Notes: generated by a model not told the origin, from the letters alone. Counted from the first letter of the stretch, positions 9,216 through 17,780 are shown. The stretch is DNA of 64,000 nt from Gillisia sp. UBA3175 (GCA_002364325.1 DEXV01000006.1:28039-92038); one strand, 5' to 3'. Numbers and translations are program-made.

Positions 9216-9334
9216 CGGATTCCTTATTTCAATAAAAATTATCTTTTTATTGATTTTTATATATATTTATATCCTATTTCTGTAAAAAATTAATAGGAGG
9301 CTAATCAAACCAATAACTAATTAAATTTAAACTT

Positions 9335-9595
9335 ATGAAAAAGTCAATTTTAGTACTAGCAACTGCGTTTACGCTTAGCGCATTTTTCACTTCATGTAGA
9401 GATACTGCAAAAGAAGCTGAAGATACAGAAATGAGCGACGACATGGAAGACGACATGGATGATGTAGGTGATGACCTAGAAGAAGCAGCTGATGATACGG
9501 GAGATGCTATTGAAAATGCAGCTAACGAAACTGGTGATGCAGTGGACAATGCAGCAAACGAAGTAGGTGAAGAACTTGACGGAGACGATAACTAA
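9335..9595 (+). CDS. Small acidic S-C-R lipoprotein, paralog 2
   Basis: An 86-residue lipoprotein with lipobox F-T-S-C21 and then R-D. The mature part is extremely acidic and low in complexity, built of repeated D/E blocks and near-repeats of the type D-A-x-(D/E)-N-A-A-N-E. It is the middle of three tandem genes of the same type. Function unknown; the sequence resembles the small acidic entericidin-like or coiled-coil surface lipoproteins. Confidence 0.7.
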   Translation: MKKSILVLATAFTLSAFFTSCRDTAKEAEDTEMSDDMEDDMDDVGDDLEEAADDTGDAIENAANETGDAVDNAANEVGEELDGDDN

Positions 9596-9702
9596 TTATT
9601 TTACTGGTACTATTGGCAACTATAATTTTCTAGCTGCTTTCTAGTAAGTAATATTAGTGGCGATAATAAAGTTTTAATTAAATATAACTGAAAACTTAAA
9701 TT

Positions 9703-9822
9703 ATGAAAAAAATTGTTTTTTTATTAGCGCTTACCTTTACTACTAGTATTGTGTTAACCTCATGTCGTGAAAAATCGACTGTAGAAAAGGTAGCTGATGA
9801 TGTAGAAGATGCAGTAGACTAA
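9703..9822 (+). CDS. Tiny S-C-R lipoprotein, paralog 3
   Basis: A 39-codon gene not obvious by length alone. It has a MKK start, hydrophobic h-region, lipobox L-T-S-C21 then R-E, and an acidic tail ending DDVEDAVD. The identical pattern to its two upstream neighbours, and a good terminator 32 bases later, support it as real. The mature peptide would be only about 19 residues long. Confidence 0.6.
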   Translation: MKKIVFLLALTFTTSIVLTSCREKSTVEKVADDVEDAVD

Positions 9823-9853
9823 CTAGCCTCTTTACATTAACTGAATTATTAAG

Positions 9854-9884
9854 AAATCCATCTCTAACCAAGATGGATTTTTTT
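9854..9884. terminator. Terminator between lipoprotein cluster and S24 repressor gene
   Basis: A perfect 10-bp stem (AAATCCATCT / AGATGGATTT) with a 7-base loop and a T run. It sits between convergent genes and touches the stop codon of the repressor gene. Confidence 0.85.
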
Positions 9885-10650
9885 AATGCTTAAAAGTTTT
9901 GAATTCGCTCTTTAGTTCCTCCATAGATTCCTGAAGCTGTCTTAATAAACCACTTTCTGAAGTTGCATCTATGCTAAAGGTAAGTTTACTATTCACCTGC
10001 CATAATTCCTGAATATCTCCAATTTTAACTTCTACCGGGGCATACTCCTCGTTTATAGAGATCAGCATTATTTTAAAAGGATCATCTAGCTTTTGGATCT
10101 TCTTTACTAAAACTGAATCATAGAGTACAACTACGTATATCTTATTTGCGCTTATCTCTCCAATGTTAGGAATCGCTTTTCCTAATACCCATTCGCCGGG
10201 TCTTAGGTTTGGCATCATACTATCTCCTTCTACTTGAAATCCTCTATAAGAAGCATTTCTATATTCTGGCAATGGAATATCGAACGCAGGTAATTGCTGA
10301 TACCATTCTACATCCTGTACATTATGTGGATACCCCGCTGCTGCTTTCTGATTTACAAGAACAATATTTTCTTCCTCTCCGCTATTAACGGTAACTACTT
10401 TAGGACTAACATCTCCTTTATTTATTTGAAGATATTTCTGAGCGCTTTCTCCGAACAACCAAAGTGGATTTACTCCAAATTGCTTCAATAGTTCTGCAAC
10501 TATCTTCCCAGATAATTTGGTACGACCACGTTCTATATCTGCCGTAGAGTTTTTAATTCCCAGTAGATCGGCAAATTCACTTTGAGTAAAGTTATGATCG
10601 TCACGAATTTCTTTAAACCGCTTGACTTCTAGTGTTATATCTGTTCCCAT
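9883..10650 (-). CDS. XRE-S24 self-cleaving repressor (LexA-like)
   Basis: A 255-residue regulator with an N-terminal helix-turn-helix (residues 8-60) and a C-terminal S24 peptidase. The nucleophile is S144 in EGDSMMPN and the general-base lysine is K183 or K184 in DSVLVKKI. A likely autocleavage site is A105-G106 in KAAAGYP. The ATG at 10650 is chosen; an upstream TTG at 10749 would read through the operators and a promoter. It diverges from dinB and the shared spacer carries three palindromes, so it most likely represses itself and the mutagenesis operon until DNA damage triggers cleavage. Confidence 0.88.
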   Translation of the reverse strand: MGTDITLEVKRFKEIRDDHNFTQSEFADLLGIKNSTADIERGRTKLSGKIVAELLKQFGVNPLWLFGESAQKYLQINKGDVSPKVVTVNSGEEENIVLVNQKAAAGYPHNVQDVEWYQQLPAFDIPLPEYRNASYRGFQVEGDSMMPNLRPGEWVLGKAIPNIGEISANKIYVVVLYDSVLVKKIQKLDDPFKIMLISINEEYAPVEVKIGDIQELWQVNSKLTFSIDATSESGLLRQLQESMEELKSEFKTFKH

Positions 10651-10653
10651 ACA

Positions 10654-10661
10654 CAAATATA
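10654..10661 (-). promoter_or_regulatory. -7 promoter element of the S24 repressor gene
   Basis: On the minus strand this reads TATATTTG, a perfect TAnnTTTG. It ends only three bases before the chosen ATG at 10650, implying an almost leaderless transcript. A palindromic operator lies ten bases upstream. Confidence 0.6.
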
Positions 10662-10670
10662 CTTTTTTTT

Positions 10671-10723
10671 GGAATAACTCCAATTTTAACAATGGAATTA
10701 TTCCAACATATAGGAATAATTCC
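10671..10723. promoter_or_regulatory. Three palindromic operators between S24 repressor and dinB
   Basis: Three 11-base dyads of the form GGAATNANTCC are seen: GGAATAACTCC (10671-10681), GGAATTATTCC (10694-10704) and GGAATAATTCC (10713-10723). Centres are 23 and 19 bases apart. The outer two lie next to the -7 elements of the two divergent promoters. This is the arrangement of a regulator that controls both directions, so I infer these are the binding sites of the S24 repressor. Confidence 0.8.
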
Positions 10724-10724
10724 A

Positions 10725-10732
10725 TAATTTTG
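10725..10732 (+). promoter_or_regulatory. -7 promoter element of the dinB operon
   Basis: TAATTTTG matches TAnnTTTG and starts two bases after the third operator palindrome, 36 bases before the dinB ATG. Repressor bound at 10694-10723 would cover the -33 to -10 region. Confidence 0.62.
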
Positions 10733-10767
10733 TAATCATTCCAAGTCAAGCTTTGGAATTCAAAGAA

Positions 10768-11982
10768 ATGACAAAAACAGTATTACATCTGGATCTAGAC
10801 ACTTTTTACGTCTCTGTAGAACGATTAATAGATTCCCGATTGCTCCATAGGCCTTTATTGGTAGGTGGCACGAGTGATCGTGGCGTAGTAGCTGCATGTA
10901 GTTATGAGACCAGAGCCTTTGGCGTTCACTCTGGAATGTCTATGAAATTAGCACGCCAGCTTTGTCCTGAAGCAACAGTGATTAGAGGAAACGCCAGTAC
11001 GTACACCAAATACTCTACAGATGTTACCAATATAATAAAGGAAGATGTGCCTCTTTTTGAAAAATCTAGCATCGACGAATTTTATGCAGATCTCACTGGA
11101 ATGGATCGGTTTTTTGGATGCTATAAATATGCTTCAGAATTACGAAGCAGAATAATAAGAGAAACAGGATTACCAATTTCCTTCGGACTTTCTGTAAACA
11201 AAATAGTTTCCAAAGTTGCCACAAATGAAGCTAAACCTAACAATCAACTAAAAATCGATGCTGGTTTTGAAAAGGAATTTTTAGCTCCGCTATCTGTAAA
11301 AAAAATTCCCATGGTAGGAGATAAAACTTACCAAACACTAAGAAATTTGGGAGTACGCCAAATAAAGACCATTCAAGAAATGCCTTTAGAAATGTTGCAA
11401 AAAGTACTGGGTGCTCATGGCACTACCATCTGGCAACGCGCGCAAGGCATAGACAACACTCCAGTGATCCCCTATTGCGAACGAAAATCTATTTCGACTG
11501 AACGCACTTTTGATCGTGATACTATAGATGTAAACAGGCTAAACGCCATTCTAATAGCAATGACAGAGAACCTTGCTTATCAATTAAGGCGCGGAGACAA
11601 ATTAACCGCCTGCATTGCAGTAAAAATAAGGTATTCAGATTTTAACACCTATACCAAACAACTCAAGATCCCCTACACCAGTGCCGATCATATTTTGTTG
11701 CCAAAGATCCAGGACCTCTTTAAAAAATTATATAACCGCCGACTTTTAGTAAGGCTCATCGGGATACGCTTTAGTCATTTAGCAGGGGGAAATTACCAAA
11801 TAAACCTATTTGACGATAATGAAGAGATCCTGCACTTGTACAATGCCATGGACAACATTAGAAATAGATATGGAGACAGAAGCGTGTTGCGCGCTGCTTC
11901 TTTAGGCGCAAAGACCATTGGAAGAATAACCAATCCTTTTAACGGAGAACCTCCCGTGGTATTAGCACACAGAACACAATAA
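10768..11982 (+). CDS. dinB: Y-family DNA polymerase (Pol IV, DinB)
   Basis: A translesion polymerase of 404 residues from the ATG at 10768 (an in-frame TTG at 10753 is possible). Catalytic acids are intact: D9 in LDLDTFYVSVE, and D103-E104 in SSIDEFYADL. A beta-clamp binding motif QINLF is visible at about residues 344-348. It is the first gene of a four-gene SOS-type operon under the palindromic operators, upstream of a second DnaE-type polymerase. All active-site acids present means an active DinB rather than an inactive ImuB. Confidence 0.92.
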   Translation: MTKTVLHLDLDTFYVSVERLIDSRLLHRPLLVGGTSDRGVVAACSYETRAFGVHSGMSMKLARQLCPEATVIRGNASTYTKYSTDVTNIIKEDVPLFEKSSIDEFYADLTGMDRFFGCYKYASELRSRIIRETGLPISFGLSVNKIVSKVATNEAKPNNQLKIDAGFEKEFLAPLSVKKIPMVGDKTYQTLRNLGVRQIKTIQEMPLEMLQKVLGAHGTTIWQRAQGIDNTPVIPYCERKSISTERTFDRDTIDVNRLNAILIAMTENLAYQLRRGDKLTACIAVKIRYSDFNTYTKQLKIPYTSADHILLPKIQDLFKKLYNRRLLVRLIGIRFSHLAGGNYQINLFDDNEEILHLYNAMDNIRNRYGDRSVLRAASLGAKTIGRITNPFNGEPPVVLAHRTQ

Positions 11983-11997
11983 TTTAAGAACAAGCAC

Positions 11998-14900
11998 GTG
12001 TATTTAAACAACCATACCTATTACAGCATGCGTTTTGGCACCTTTTCAGAAATTGAATTACTGGAATTGGCCCAGAACAATCATGTAGAAAAATTAGTGC
12101 TTACAGATATAAACAACACTTCTGCTTGTTTAAATTTTGTTCGCACTTCTAAAGAGTATGGAGTAGCCCCAGTCTTGGGGATAGATTTTAGAAATGGCGC
12201 TAAACAAGAATATATTGCTATTGCCAAGAATAACGAAGGTTTTCAAGAAATAAATGAATTTTTGTCTGGACATCTTCAGCAAAAATCTATTATTCCTAGC
12301 AAAGCGCCTTTCTTTAAAAATGCCTTTATAATTTATCCTTTTGAAAAAATACTCACTTCAGAAACCATAAAATTTGAAGCACATGAGTTTATAGGAGTTT
12401 CTATTGCAGAGCTAAGAAAATTGCGCTTCTCTAAACTTCGGGAACTCACTGGAAAACTGGTGGTATTACAACCTGTAACCTACAGAAATAAGCGAGATTT
12501 TAATGCGCATAGATTACTACGAGCTATAGACAATAACACATTGTTGAGCAAACTTTCTCCAGACGAGCAAGCTGGACAGGAAGAATACATGATCCCTATA
12601 GAAGAATTGAAGCAGAAGTTTTCCGACTTTCAATTTATTCTTGAGAACACCCAAGACCTGTTAGATCAATGTGAGATCCATTTCGATTTTTCTACCAATA
12701 GAATTCCTCAAAACCAGAAATTATATACTGCCAGCGAAGCAGAAGATGAAGAACTGCTGGAAGCGCTCTGTGAAAAAGGACTCGAAATTCGGTATCCAGA
12801 GATCACTACAGAAGTTCAACAAAGATTGGCTTCAGAATTAAAAGTGATCAAAGAACTGCATTTCGTTTCTTTCTTTTTAATTAACTGGCGTATCTGCGAA
12901 TACGCACGCGAAAAGGCTTATTTCTATGTAGGAAGAGGAAGTGGTGCCAATAGTATTGTGGCCTATTTACTACAAATAACCGAAGTAGACCCCATAGAAC
13001 TAGACCTGTATTTTGAGCGTTTTATAAATGAATACCGCACGAGTCCACCAGATTTTGATATAGATTTTTCCTGGAATGACAGGGAAGATATCACTCGTTT
13101 TATCTTTGAAGAATTTAAACATACTGCGCTTCTAGCAACGTATAATACTTTTCAGCGCAAAGCCGTGATCCGTGAACTAGGAAAAGTTTTTGGGTTACCA
13201 AAGGAAGATATCGATAAATTATGTGATGGATATCTTCCAAAAAATGAGCAAGATGAAATTCATAAGCTTGTTCTAAAATACGGCGAGCTTATTCAAGGAA
13301 TGCCTAATTATTTAAGCATTCATGCTGGCGGGATCCTTATTTCTAACAAACCACTTTCCAATTTCTCTGCCCTAGATCTACCACCAAAAGGATTTCCCAC
13401 CGTGCAGTTCGATATGGTTATTGCAGAAGATGTTGGGTTGTACAAATTCGATATTCTGGCGCAACGCGGCTTGGGAAAGATTCGGGATTCGCTGGACATC
13501 ATCGCTCAAAACCAACCTAATGCGGAGGCATTCGATATTCATGATGTAAATAAATTTAAAAAAGATCCTAAGGTAAATCAGCTTATAAAAAGTGCTTCCT
13601 GCGTGGGTTGCTTCTATGTAGAATCTCCCGCAATGCGCATGCTCCTTAAAAAACTTGAAACCGACACTTATCTAGGCTTGGTAGCTGCAAGTTCTATAAT
13701 TAGACCGGGAGTAGCAAAGAGCGGAATGATGCGAGAGTATATCTTACGACATAGATATCCCGAAAGACGCAGTAATGCTCACCCAGAGCTAGCCAAAATA
13801 ATGCCGGACACTTATGGTATTATGGTATATCAAGAAGATGTAATTAAAGTAGCACATTTTTTTGCAGGATTAAGTCTTGGGGAAGCAGATGTTTTACGCC
13901 GCGGAATGAGCGGGAAATATAGATCTAGAGACGAATTTAAACAAGTGGAAGAAAAATTTATCTCCAATTGTCAGAAAAAAGGGATTGAAGAAAAGACCAT
14001 TTTTGAGGTTTGGGATCAGATCAAGAGTTTTGCCGGCTACGCCTTTGCCAAGGGTCATTCTGCCAGTTATGCGGTAGAAAGTTATCAGAGTTTATTCTTA
14101 AAGGCCTATTTCCCTTTAGAATATATGGTGGCTACACTTAATAATGGAGGCGGTTTTTATTCTACCGAGCTCTATGTACATGAAGCCAAAATGAATGGAG
14201 CAAACATAGAACCACCATGCATTAATGAAGGAGATTATCATAATACGATAAAAGTGAAAACCCTTTATTTAGGATTTGGGAATTTAAAAGAACTTGAGCA
14301 TCGCGCTGCACAACGCATTCTGGAGAACAGGAATTTTCAAGGAAAATTTAATTCCTTAGAAAATTTTATAGATCGGGTGCCTATTAGCATCGAGCAATTA
14401 AGCATACTTATAAGGATAAATGCATTTAGATTCACCGGAATAGACAAGTATAAACTATTATGGGAAGCCCATTTTAAATTGAGCAAGAAAGCTAAAAAAA
14501 CTCATCAAGTTCCACTTTTTGTTCCTCAGCATAAAAAATTCAGTTTGCCGGCATTACACACCACCCGTCTAGAAGAAGCTTTCGAACAAATAGAGCTCTT
14601 AGGATTTCCGCTTTGCAGTCATTTTGAGTTGCTTTTGGAAGAACCCAAAAACAGGTTAGGCCAAAAAGACCTGGCACAATTCCTCAACAAAGATATTTTG
14701 ATTTATGGGTATTTGGTAACCGTAAAGAACACCCGAACAGCAAAAGGAAAACCCATGTATTTTGGAACTTTTATAGATCGGGATGGTTATTTTTTCGATA
14801 CTATTCTCTTTCCTCCTGTTGCAGAAAAATACAATTTTAGAGGTCGAGGTATTTATGCAATGCTCGGAAAGGTTACCGAAGAATTCGATTTTTTAAGCAT

Positions 14901-15072
14901 TGAAGTAAGTAGAATGAGAAAAGAAGCCTACATCACCGATCCTAGATTCTCTGAAAATAATCTAGCAACCGGGCATCGAATAGAGAAAATGAAAAGTCTA
15001 GAAGATAAAAAAGAATTAAAGCTAAACCAAAAAGAAAAACTATGTCTTTTGAAAGGATTAAAGAAAAACTGA
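11998..15072 (+). CDS. DnaE-like C-family DNA polymerase (error-prone type)
   Basis: A DNA polymerase III alpha-type protein of 1024 residues, shorter than replicative DnaE (about 1160 or more). The catalytic acids D352, D354 and D356 are intact in PPDFDIDF. The N-terminal PHP domain is degenerate: the usual HxHSEYS is YLNNHTYYS and TDHGN is TDINN, so metal ligands are lost. An OB-fold (about residues 895-975) is present. It starts with GTG 15 bases after dinB. By context it is the damage-inducible partner polymerase, comparable in role to DnaE2 of mutasome cassettes. Confidence 0.87.
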   Translation: MYLNNHTYYSMRFGTFSEIELLELAQNNHVEKLVLTDINNTSACLNFVRTSKEYGVAPVLGIDFRNGAKQEYIAIAKNNEGFQEINEFLSGHLQQKSIIPSKAPFFKNAFIIYPFEKILTSETIKFEAHEFIGVSIAELRKLRFSKLRELTGKLVVLQPVTYRNKRDFNAHRLLRAIDNNTLLSKLSPDEQAGQEEYMIPIEELKQKFSDFQFILENTQDLLDQCEIHFDFSTNRIPQNQKLYTASEAEDEELLEALCEKGLEIRYPEITTEVQQRLASELKVIKELHFVSFFLINWRICEYAREKAYFYVGRGSGANSIVAYLLQITEVDPIELDLYFERFINEYRTSPPDFDIDFSWNDREDITRFIFEEFKHTALLATYNTFQRKAVIRELGKVFGLPKEDIDKLCDGYLPKNEQDEIHKLVLKYGELIQGMPNYLSIHAGGILISNKPLSNFSALDLPPKGFPTVQFDMVIAEDVGLYKFDILAQRGLGKIRDSLDIIAQNQPNAEAFDIHDVNKFKKDPKVNQLIKSASCVGCFYVESPAMRMLLKKLETDTYLGLVAASSIIRPGVAKSGMMREYILRHRYPERRSNAHPELAKIMPDTYGIMVYQEDVIKVAHFFAGLSLGEADVLRRGMSGKYRSRDEFKQVEEKFISNCQKKGIEEKTIFEVWDQIKSFAGYAFAKGHSASYAVESYQSLFLKAYFPLEYMVATLNNGGGFYSTELYVHEAKMNGANIEPPCINEGDYHNTIKVKTLYLGFGNLKELEHRAAQRILENRNFQGKFNSLENFIDRVPISIEQLSILIRINAFRFTGIDKYKLLWEAHFKLSKKAKKTHQVPLFVPQHKKFSLPALHTTRLEEAFEQIELLGFPLCSHFELLLEEPKNRLGQKDLAQFLNKDILIYGYLVTVKNTRTAKGKPMYFGTFIDRDGYFFDTILFPPVAEKYNFRGRGIYAMLGKVTEEFDFLSIEVSRMRKEAYITDPRFSENNLATGHRIEKMKSLEDKKELKLNQKEKLCLLKGLKKN

Positions 15073-16304
15073 ACATTTTAGCAGATGCTGCTAAATATGA
15101 TATTTCCTGTTCCAGTAGTGGTAGTAAACGTGCGAATAAAGGAGGGCTAGGAAATAGCGACGGCGTTGGTATTTGCCATAGTTATACAGAAGATGGACGC
15201 TGTGTTTCTTTACTAAAGATTTTATTGACCAATCATTGCATTTTCGATTGTGCTTATTGTGTCACCCGCAAAAGCAACGATATAAAACGAGCTGCTTTTA
15301 AAATTGAAGAAGTAGTAAGTCTCACAATGAATTTTTATAGACGTAACTACATAGAAGGACTTTTCTTGAGTTCAGGAATATTTAAAAGTCCAGATCATAC
15401 TATGGAACGCTTGGTACAAGTAGCAAAAAAATTGAGATTGGAAGAAAATTTTAACGGGTATATTCATTTAAAATCTATTCCGGGAGCCAGTGATGAACTC
15501 ATGCAGGAAGCAGGTTTATATGCAGATAGGCTTTCAGTAAATATCGAGATCCCAACTATTTCAGGACTAAAACTTCTGGCGCCAGATAAAAAGCATGAAG
15601 ATTTTATAAAGCCTATGGAAGCGGTAAAAAATGCTATTCAGATCTATCAAAGCGAAAAAAAGATAATTAGGAGTACTCCAAAATATGCTCCGGCAGGACA
15701 GAGCACCCAGATGATTGTTGGGGCAACAGGAGAAAGTGACCGAGATGTTATGTATTCTGCCGCTTACTATTATCAAAAATTTAAAATGAAACGGGTATAT
15801 TATTCTGGGTATATTCCAGTAACTAATGATTCCAGATTGCCGGCACTTGGTAGTCCGGTGCCATTATTAAGAGAAAACAGACTTTATCAAACAGATTGGT
15901 TGCTCAGATTTTATGGTTTTGATATTCGAGAGTTATTAAATGAACAACATCAAAACCTAGATCTGGATGTAGACCCCAAACTAAGCTGGGCTTTACGCAA
16001 TCAAAATATCTTTCCTTTAGACATCAATAAAGCAGATAAACAATTATTAGCACGAGTTCCGGGGATTGGAATGAAATCGGTTCATAAAATAATTGAAGCC
16101 AGAAAATTTAGAAATCTTAGTTGGGAACATCTTAAAAAGATTGGGATCGCCTTAAATAGAGCAAAATACTTTATAACCTGTAATTCTAAATCTTTCGAGC
16201 GAAGAGATCTAAGTCCTGATCAAATAAAAGGATTCATTCTTCAAAATTCAGCAAGTAAATTTAGAGATGATTATGGGATTCAGCTAAAACTATTCACTCC
16301 ATGA
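15042..16304 (+). CDS. Putative DNA modification/repair radical SAM protein (TIGR03916 type)
   Basis: A radical SAM enzyme of 420 residues. The 4Fe-4S motif is C66-x3-C70-x2-C73 in CIFDCAYC. The C-terminus has a helix-hairpin-helix motif (INKADKQLLARVPGIG, about residues 327-342) that would bind DNA. Its ATG lies inside the upstream polymerase gene (31-base overlap), so translation is probably coupled. This family is nearly always next to a TIGR03915 gene, as here. The reaction is not established; repair of a DNA lesion is likely. Confidence 0.85.
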   Translation: MSFERIKEKLNILADAAKYDISCSSSGSKRANKGGLGNSDGVGICHSYTEDGRCVSLLKILLTNHCIFDCAYCVTRKSNDIKRAAFKIEEVVSLTMNFYRRNYIEGLFLSSGIFKSPDHTMERLVQVAKKLRLEENFNGYIHLKSIPGASDELMQEAGLYADRLSVNIEIPTISGLKLLAPDKKHEDFIKPMEAVKNAIQIYQSEKKIIRSTPKYAPAGQSTQMIVGATGESDRDVMYSAAYYYQKFKMKRVYYSGYIPVTNDSRLPALGSPVPLLRENRLYQTDWLLRFYGFDIRELLNEQHQNLDLDVDPKLSWALRNQNIFPLDINKADKQLLARVPGIGMKSVHKIIEARKFRNLSWEHLKKIGIALNRAKYFITCNSKSFERRDLSPDQIKGFILQNSASKFRDDYGIQLKLFTP

Positions 16305-17083
16305 AAACTATAATGAGTTTAGGCTATGATGGCACTTATGAAGGATTTCTAACCTGCGTTTTTCAGACTTTCGAACAGAACCTAGAGGTTCATACAATTA
16401 CTTTGGAAAATTTAATGCAAGCTTCTATGTTTGGAAAAAATGAAGTAGTTATAACAGATCTAGAAAAAGCAAACCGGGTACAAAATGCATTGAAGAAAAG
16501 AATCGCTGCCTCAGGAACTAGACAACTCTATTGGGTTTTTTTAAGCGAGAAAGAAGGAATTGAAATGGATCTATTATCCTACATTAAGCTTGTTTTTAAA
16601 GATGAAAAATTCTCAACCAAGGATTTTGGAAATCATATTGTTCTAAAAATCAATCAAATTGCTAAACAAGTTCATCGAGAAAAACACCGAATGGAAGCTT
16701 TTGTAAGATTTAAATTAACCCATGACGAGATTTTTTTTGCTACAATAGAACCAGATTTTAACGTTTTACCTATCATTTTGCCCCACTTTGAAGCCCGTTA
16801 TGCCGACCAAAAATGGATTATTTATGATTTAAATCGAAATTTTGGAATTTTTTATAACCTTCTGAAAACCGAATTTATAAATTTGGATTTTCATGAAACA
16901 TTTTCAATAGACAGAAATAACCCCAGTATTTACAAGGCTTCAGAAATTGAATTTCAAAAATTATGGCAAGAATATTTTTCCAGCACCAATATAAAGTCAA
17001 GAAAAAATATGAAATTACACCTACAACACGTTCCAAAAAGATATTGGAAATATTTAACTGAAAAGAGTACTTGGCAAAATTAA
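16301..17083 (+). CDS. TIGR03915 family putative DNA repair protein (DUF4130)
   Basis: A 260-residue protein with the family's N-terminal Y-D-G-T-Y-E-G-F-L-T block and a C-terminal region with a P-K-R-YW-K-Y-LTE segment. It overlaps the radical SAM gene by four bases (ATGA), a sign of translational coupling. The pair is a recognised two-gene unit of unknown chemistry. Here it ends a damage-response operon with two polymerases, which supports a joint DNA repair role. In some other lineages the same domain is fused to a uracil-DNA glycosylase domain. Confidence 0.82.
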   Translation: MKTIMSLGYDGTYEGFLTCVFQTFEQNLEVHTITLENLMQASMFGKNEVVITDLEKANRVQNALKKRIAASGTRQLYWVFLSEKEGIEMDLLSYIKLVFKDEKFSTKDFGNHIVLKINQIAKQVHREKHRMEAFVRFKLTHDEIFFATIEPDFNVLPIILPHFEARYADQKWIIYDLNRNFGIFYNLLKTEFINLDFHETFSIDRNNPSIYKASEIEFQKLWQEYFSSTNIKSRKNMKLHLQHVPKRYWKYLTEKSTWQN

Positions 17084-17100
17084 AAATTAGTTTAAATTTG
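17071..17100 (+). promoter_or_regulatory. Complete Bacteroidota promoter before a small lipoprotein gene
   Basis: TTG at 17071-17073 and TAAATTTG at 17093-17100 are separated by 19 bases, which fits the TTG-N17-23-TAnnTTTG consensus well. The start codon of the lipoprotein gene is 28 bases further on. Confidence 0.68.
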
Positions 17101-17128
17101 TTGTTCAACTAATTAAACAAATTTTAAA

Positions 17129-17362
17129 ATGAAAAAATTATCTTTATTATTATTAGCTGCAGTTTTCTCTTTATCAATCTATTCTTGTAGAGAAACTACA
17201 GAAGAGAAAACAGAAGATGCAATGGAATCTGCTGCAGACGACATGGAAGATGCAGCTGATGAAGCTGGAAACGAAATTGAAGCTGCCGGTGAGAATGCTG
17301 AAACTGAGTTAGAAGAAGAAGTAAATGGAACTGATGATGTAAATGCTGATGACGACATGTAG
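17129..17362 (+). CDS. Small acidic S-C-R lipoprotein, paralog 4
   Basis: A 77-residue lipoprotein with lipobox ending I-Y-S-C20 followed by R-E-T-T. The mature part is rich in E, D and A, with helical repeats of the form D-x-A-x-x-A. It strongly resembles the next gene in signal, lipobox and tail (both end around N-x-D-D-V-N). It has its own promoter and terminator. Function unknown. Confidence 0.72.
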   Translation: MKKLSLLLLAAVFSLSIYSCRETTEEKTEDAMESAADDMEDAADEAGNEIEAAGENAETELEEEVNGTDDVNADDDM

Positions 17363-17384
17363 TCTTTTACATTCATAATTTTCT

Positions 17385-17418
17385 AAAGCCATCTTAACTT
17401 ATTGAGATGGCTTTTTTT
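17385..17418 (+). terminator. Terminator
   Basis: Ten-bp stem AAAGCCATCT / AGATGGCTTT with a ten-base loop and a T7 run, 22 bases after the lipoprotein stop. Confidence 0.88.
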
Positions 17419-17443
17419 AGTTTAACTATTAAACCTTAATAAC

Positions 17444-17689
17444 ATGAAAAAAATATTTTTATTCCTATTTGCAGCTATTTTTGCTAGCTCAATCTACTCA
17501 TGTAGAGAAACAACTCAGGAAAAGACTGAAGACGCATTAGAGTCTATTGGTAAAGACATTGAAACAAACGCTAAAAAGGCTGGTGAGAAGATTGAAGCTG
17601 GGGCAGAGAAAGTAGCAGATGAAATTGACGAGGAAGTGCACAACACCGATGATGTAAATGGTGAAGAAGCAGCAGACGACATGAATTAA
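17444..17689 (+). CDS. Small acidic S-C-R lipoprotein, paralog 5
   Basis: An 81-residue lipoprotein, close paralog of the gene at 17129: the same lipobox (I-Y-S-C20), then R-E-T-T-Q-E-K-T-E-D, a charged helical middle and the D-D-V-N-G tail. The two are separated by a terminator and so are transcribed independently. Function unknown; a stress-induced envelope role would fit the siting next to an SOS-type cassette but is only a guess. Confidence 0.72.
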   Translation: MKKIFLFLFAAIFASSIYSCRETTQEKTEDALESIGKDIETNAKKAGEKIEAGAEKVADEIDEEVHNTDDVNGEEAADDMN

Positions 17690-17707
17690 TACTAATTTAG
17701 TATTATG

Positions 17708-17735
17708 AAAAAAACCGCACTCCTGCGGTTTTTTT
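17708..17735 (+). terminator. Terminator
   Basis: Stem AAAACCGCA / TGCGGTTTT with a four-base loop and T7 tail, 19 bases after the stop at 17689. Confidence 0.88.
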
Positions 17736-17780
17736 CTTTTTCAAAACTTAAAAGAACCTTAAACACGAAATTCTTAAAAC

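Noticed and set aside
10753..10767. TTG start of dinB five codons upstream
   Set aside because: The ATG at 10768 gives the canonical polymerase start and leaves a normal distance from the -7 box.
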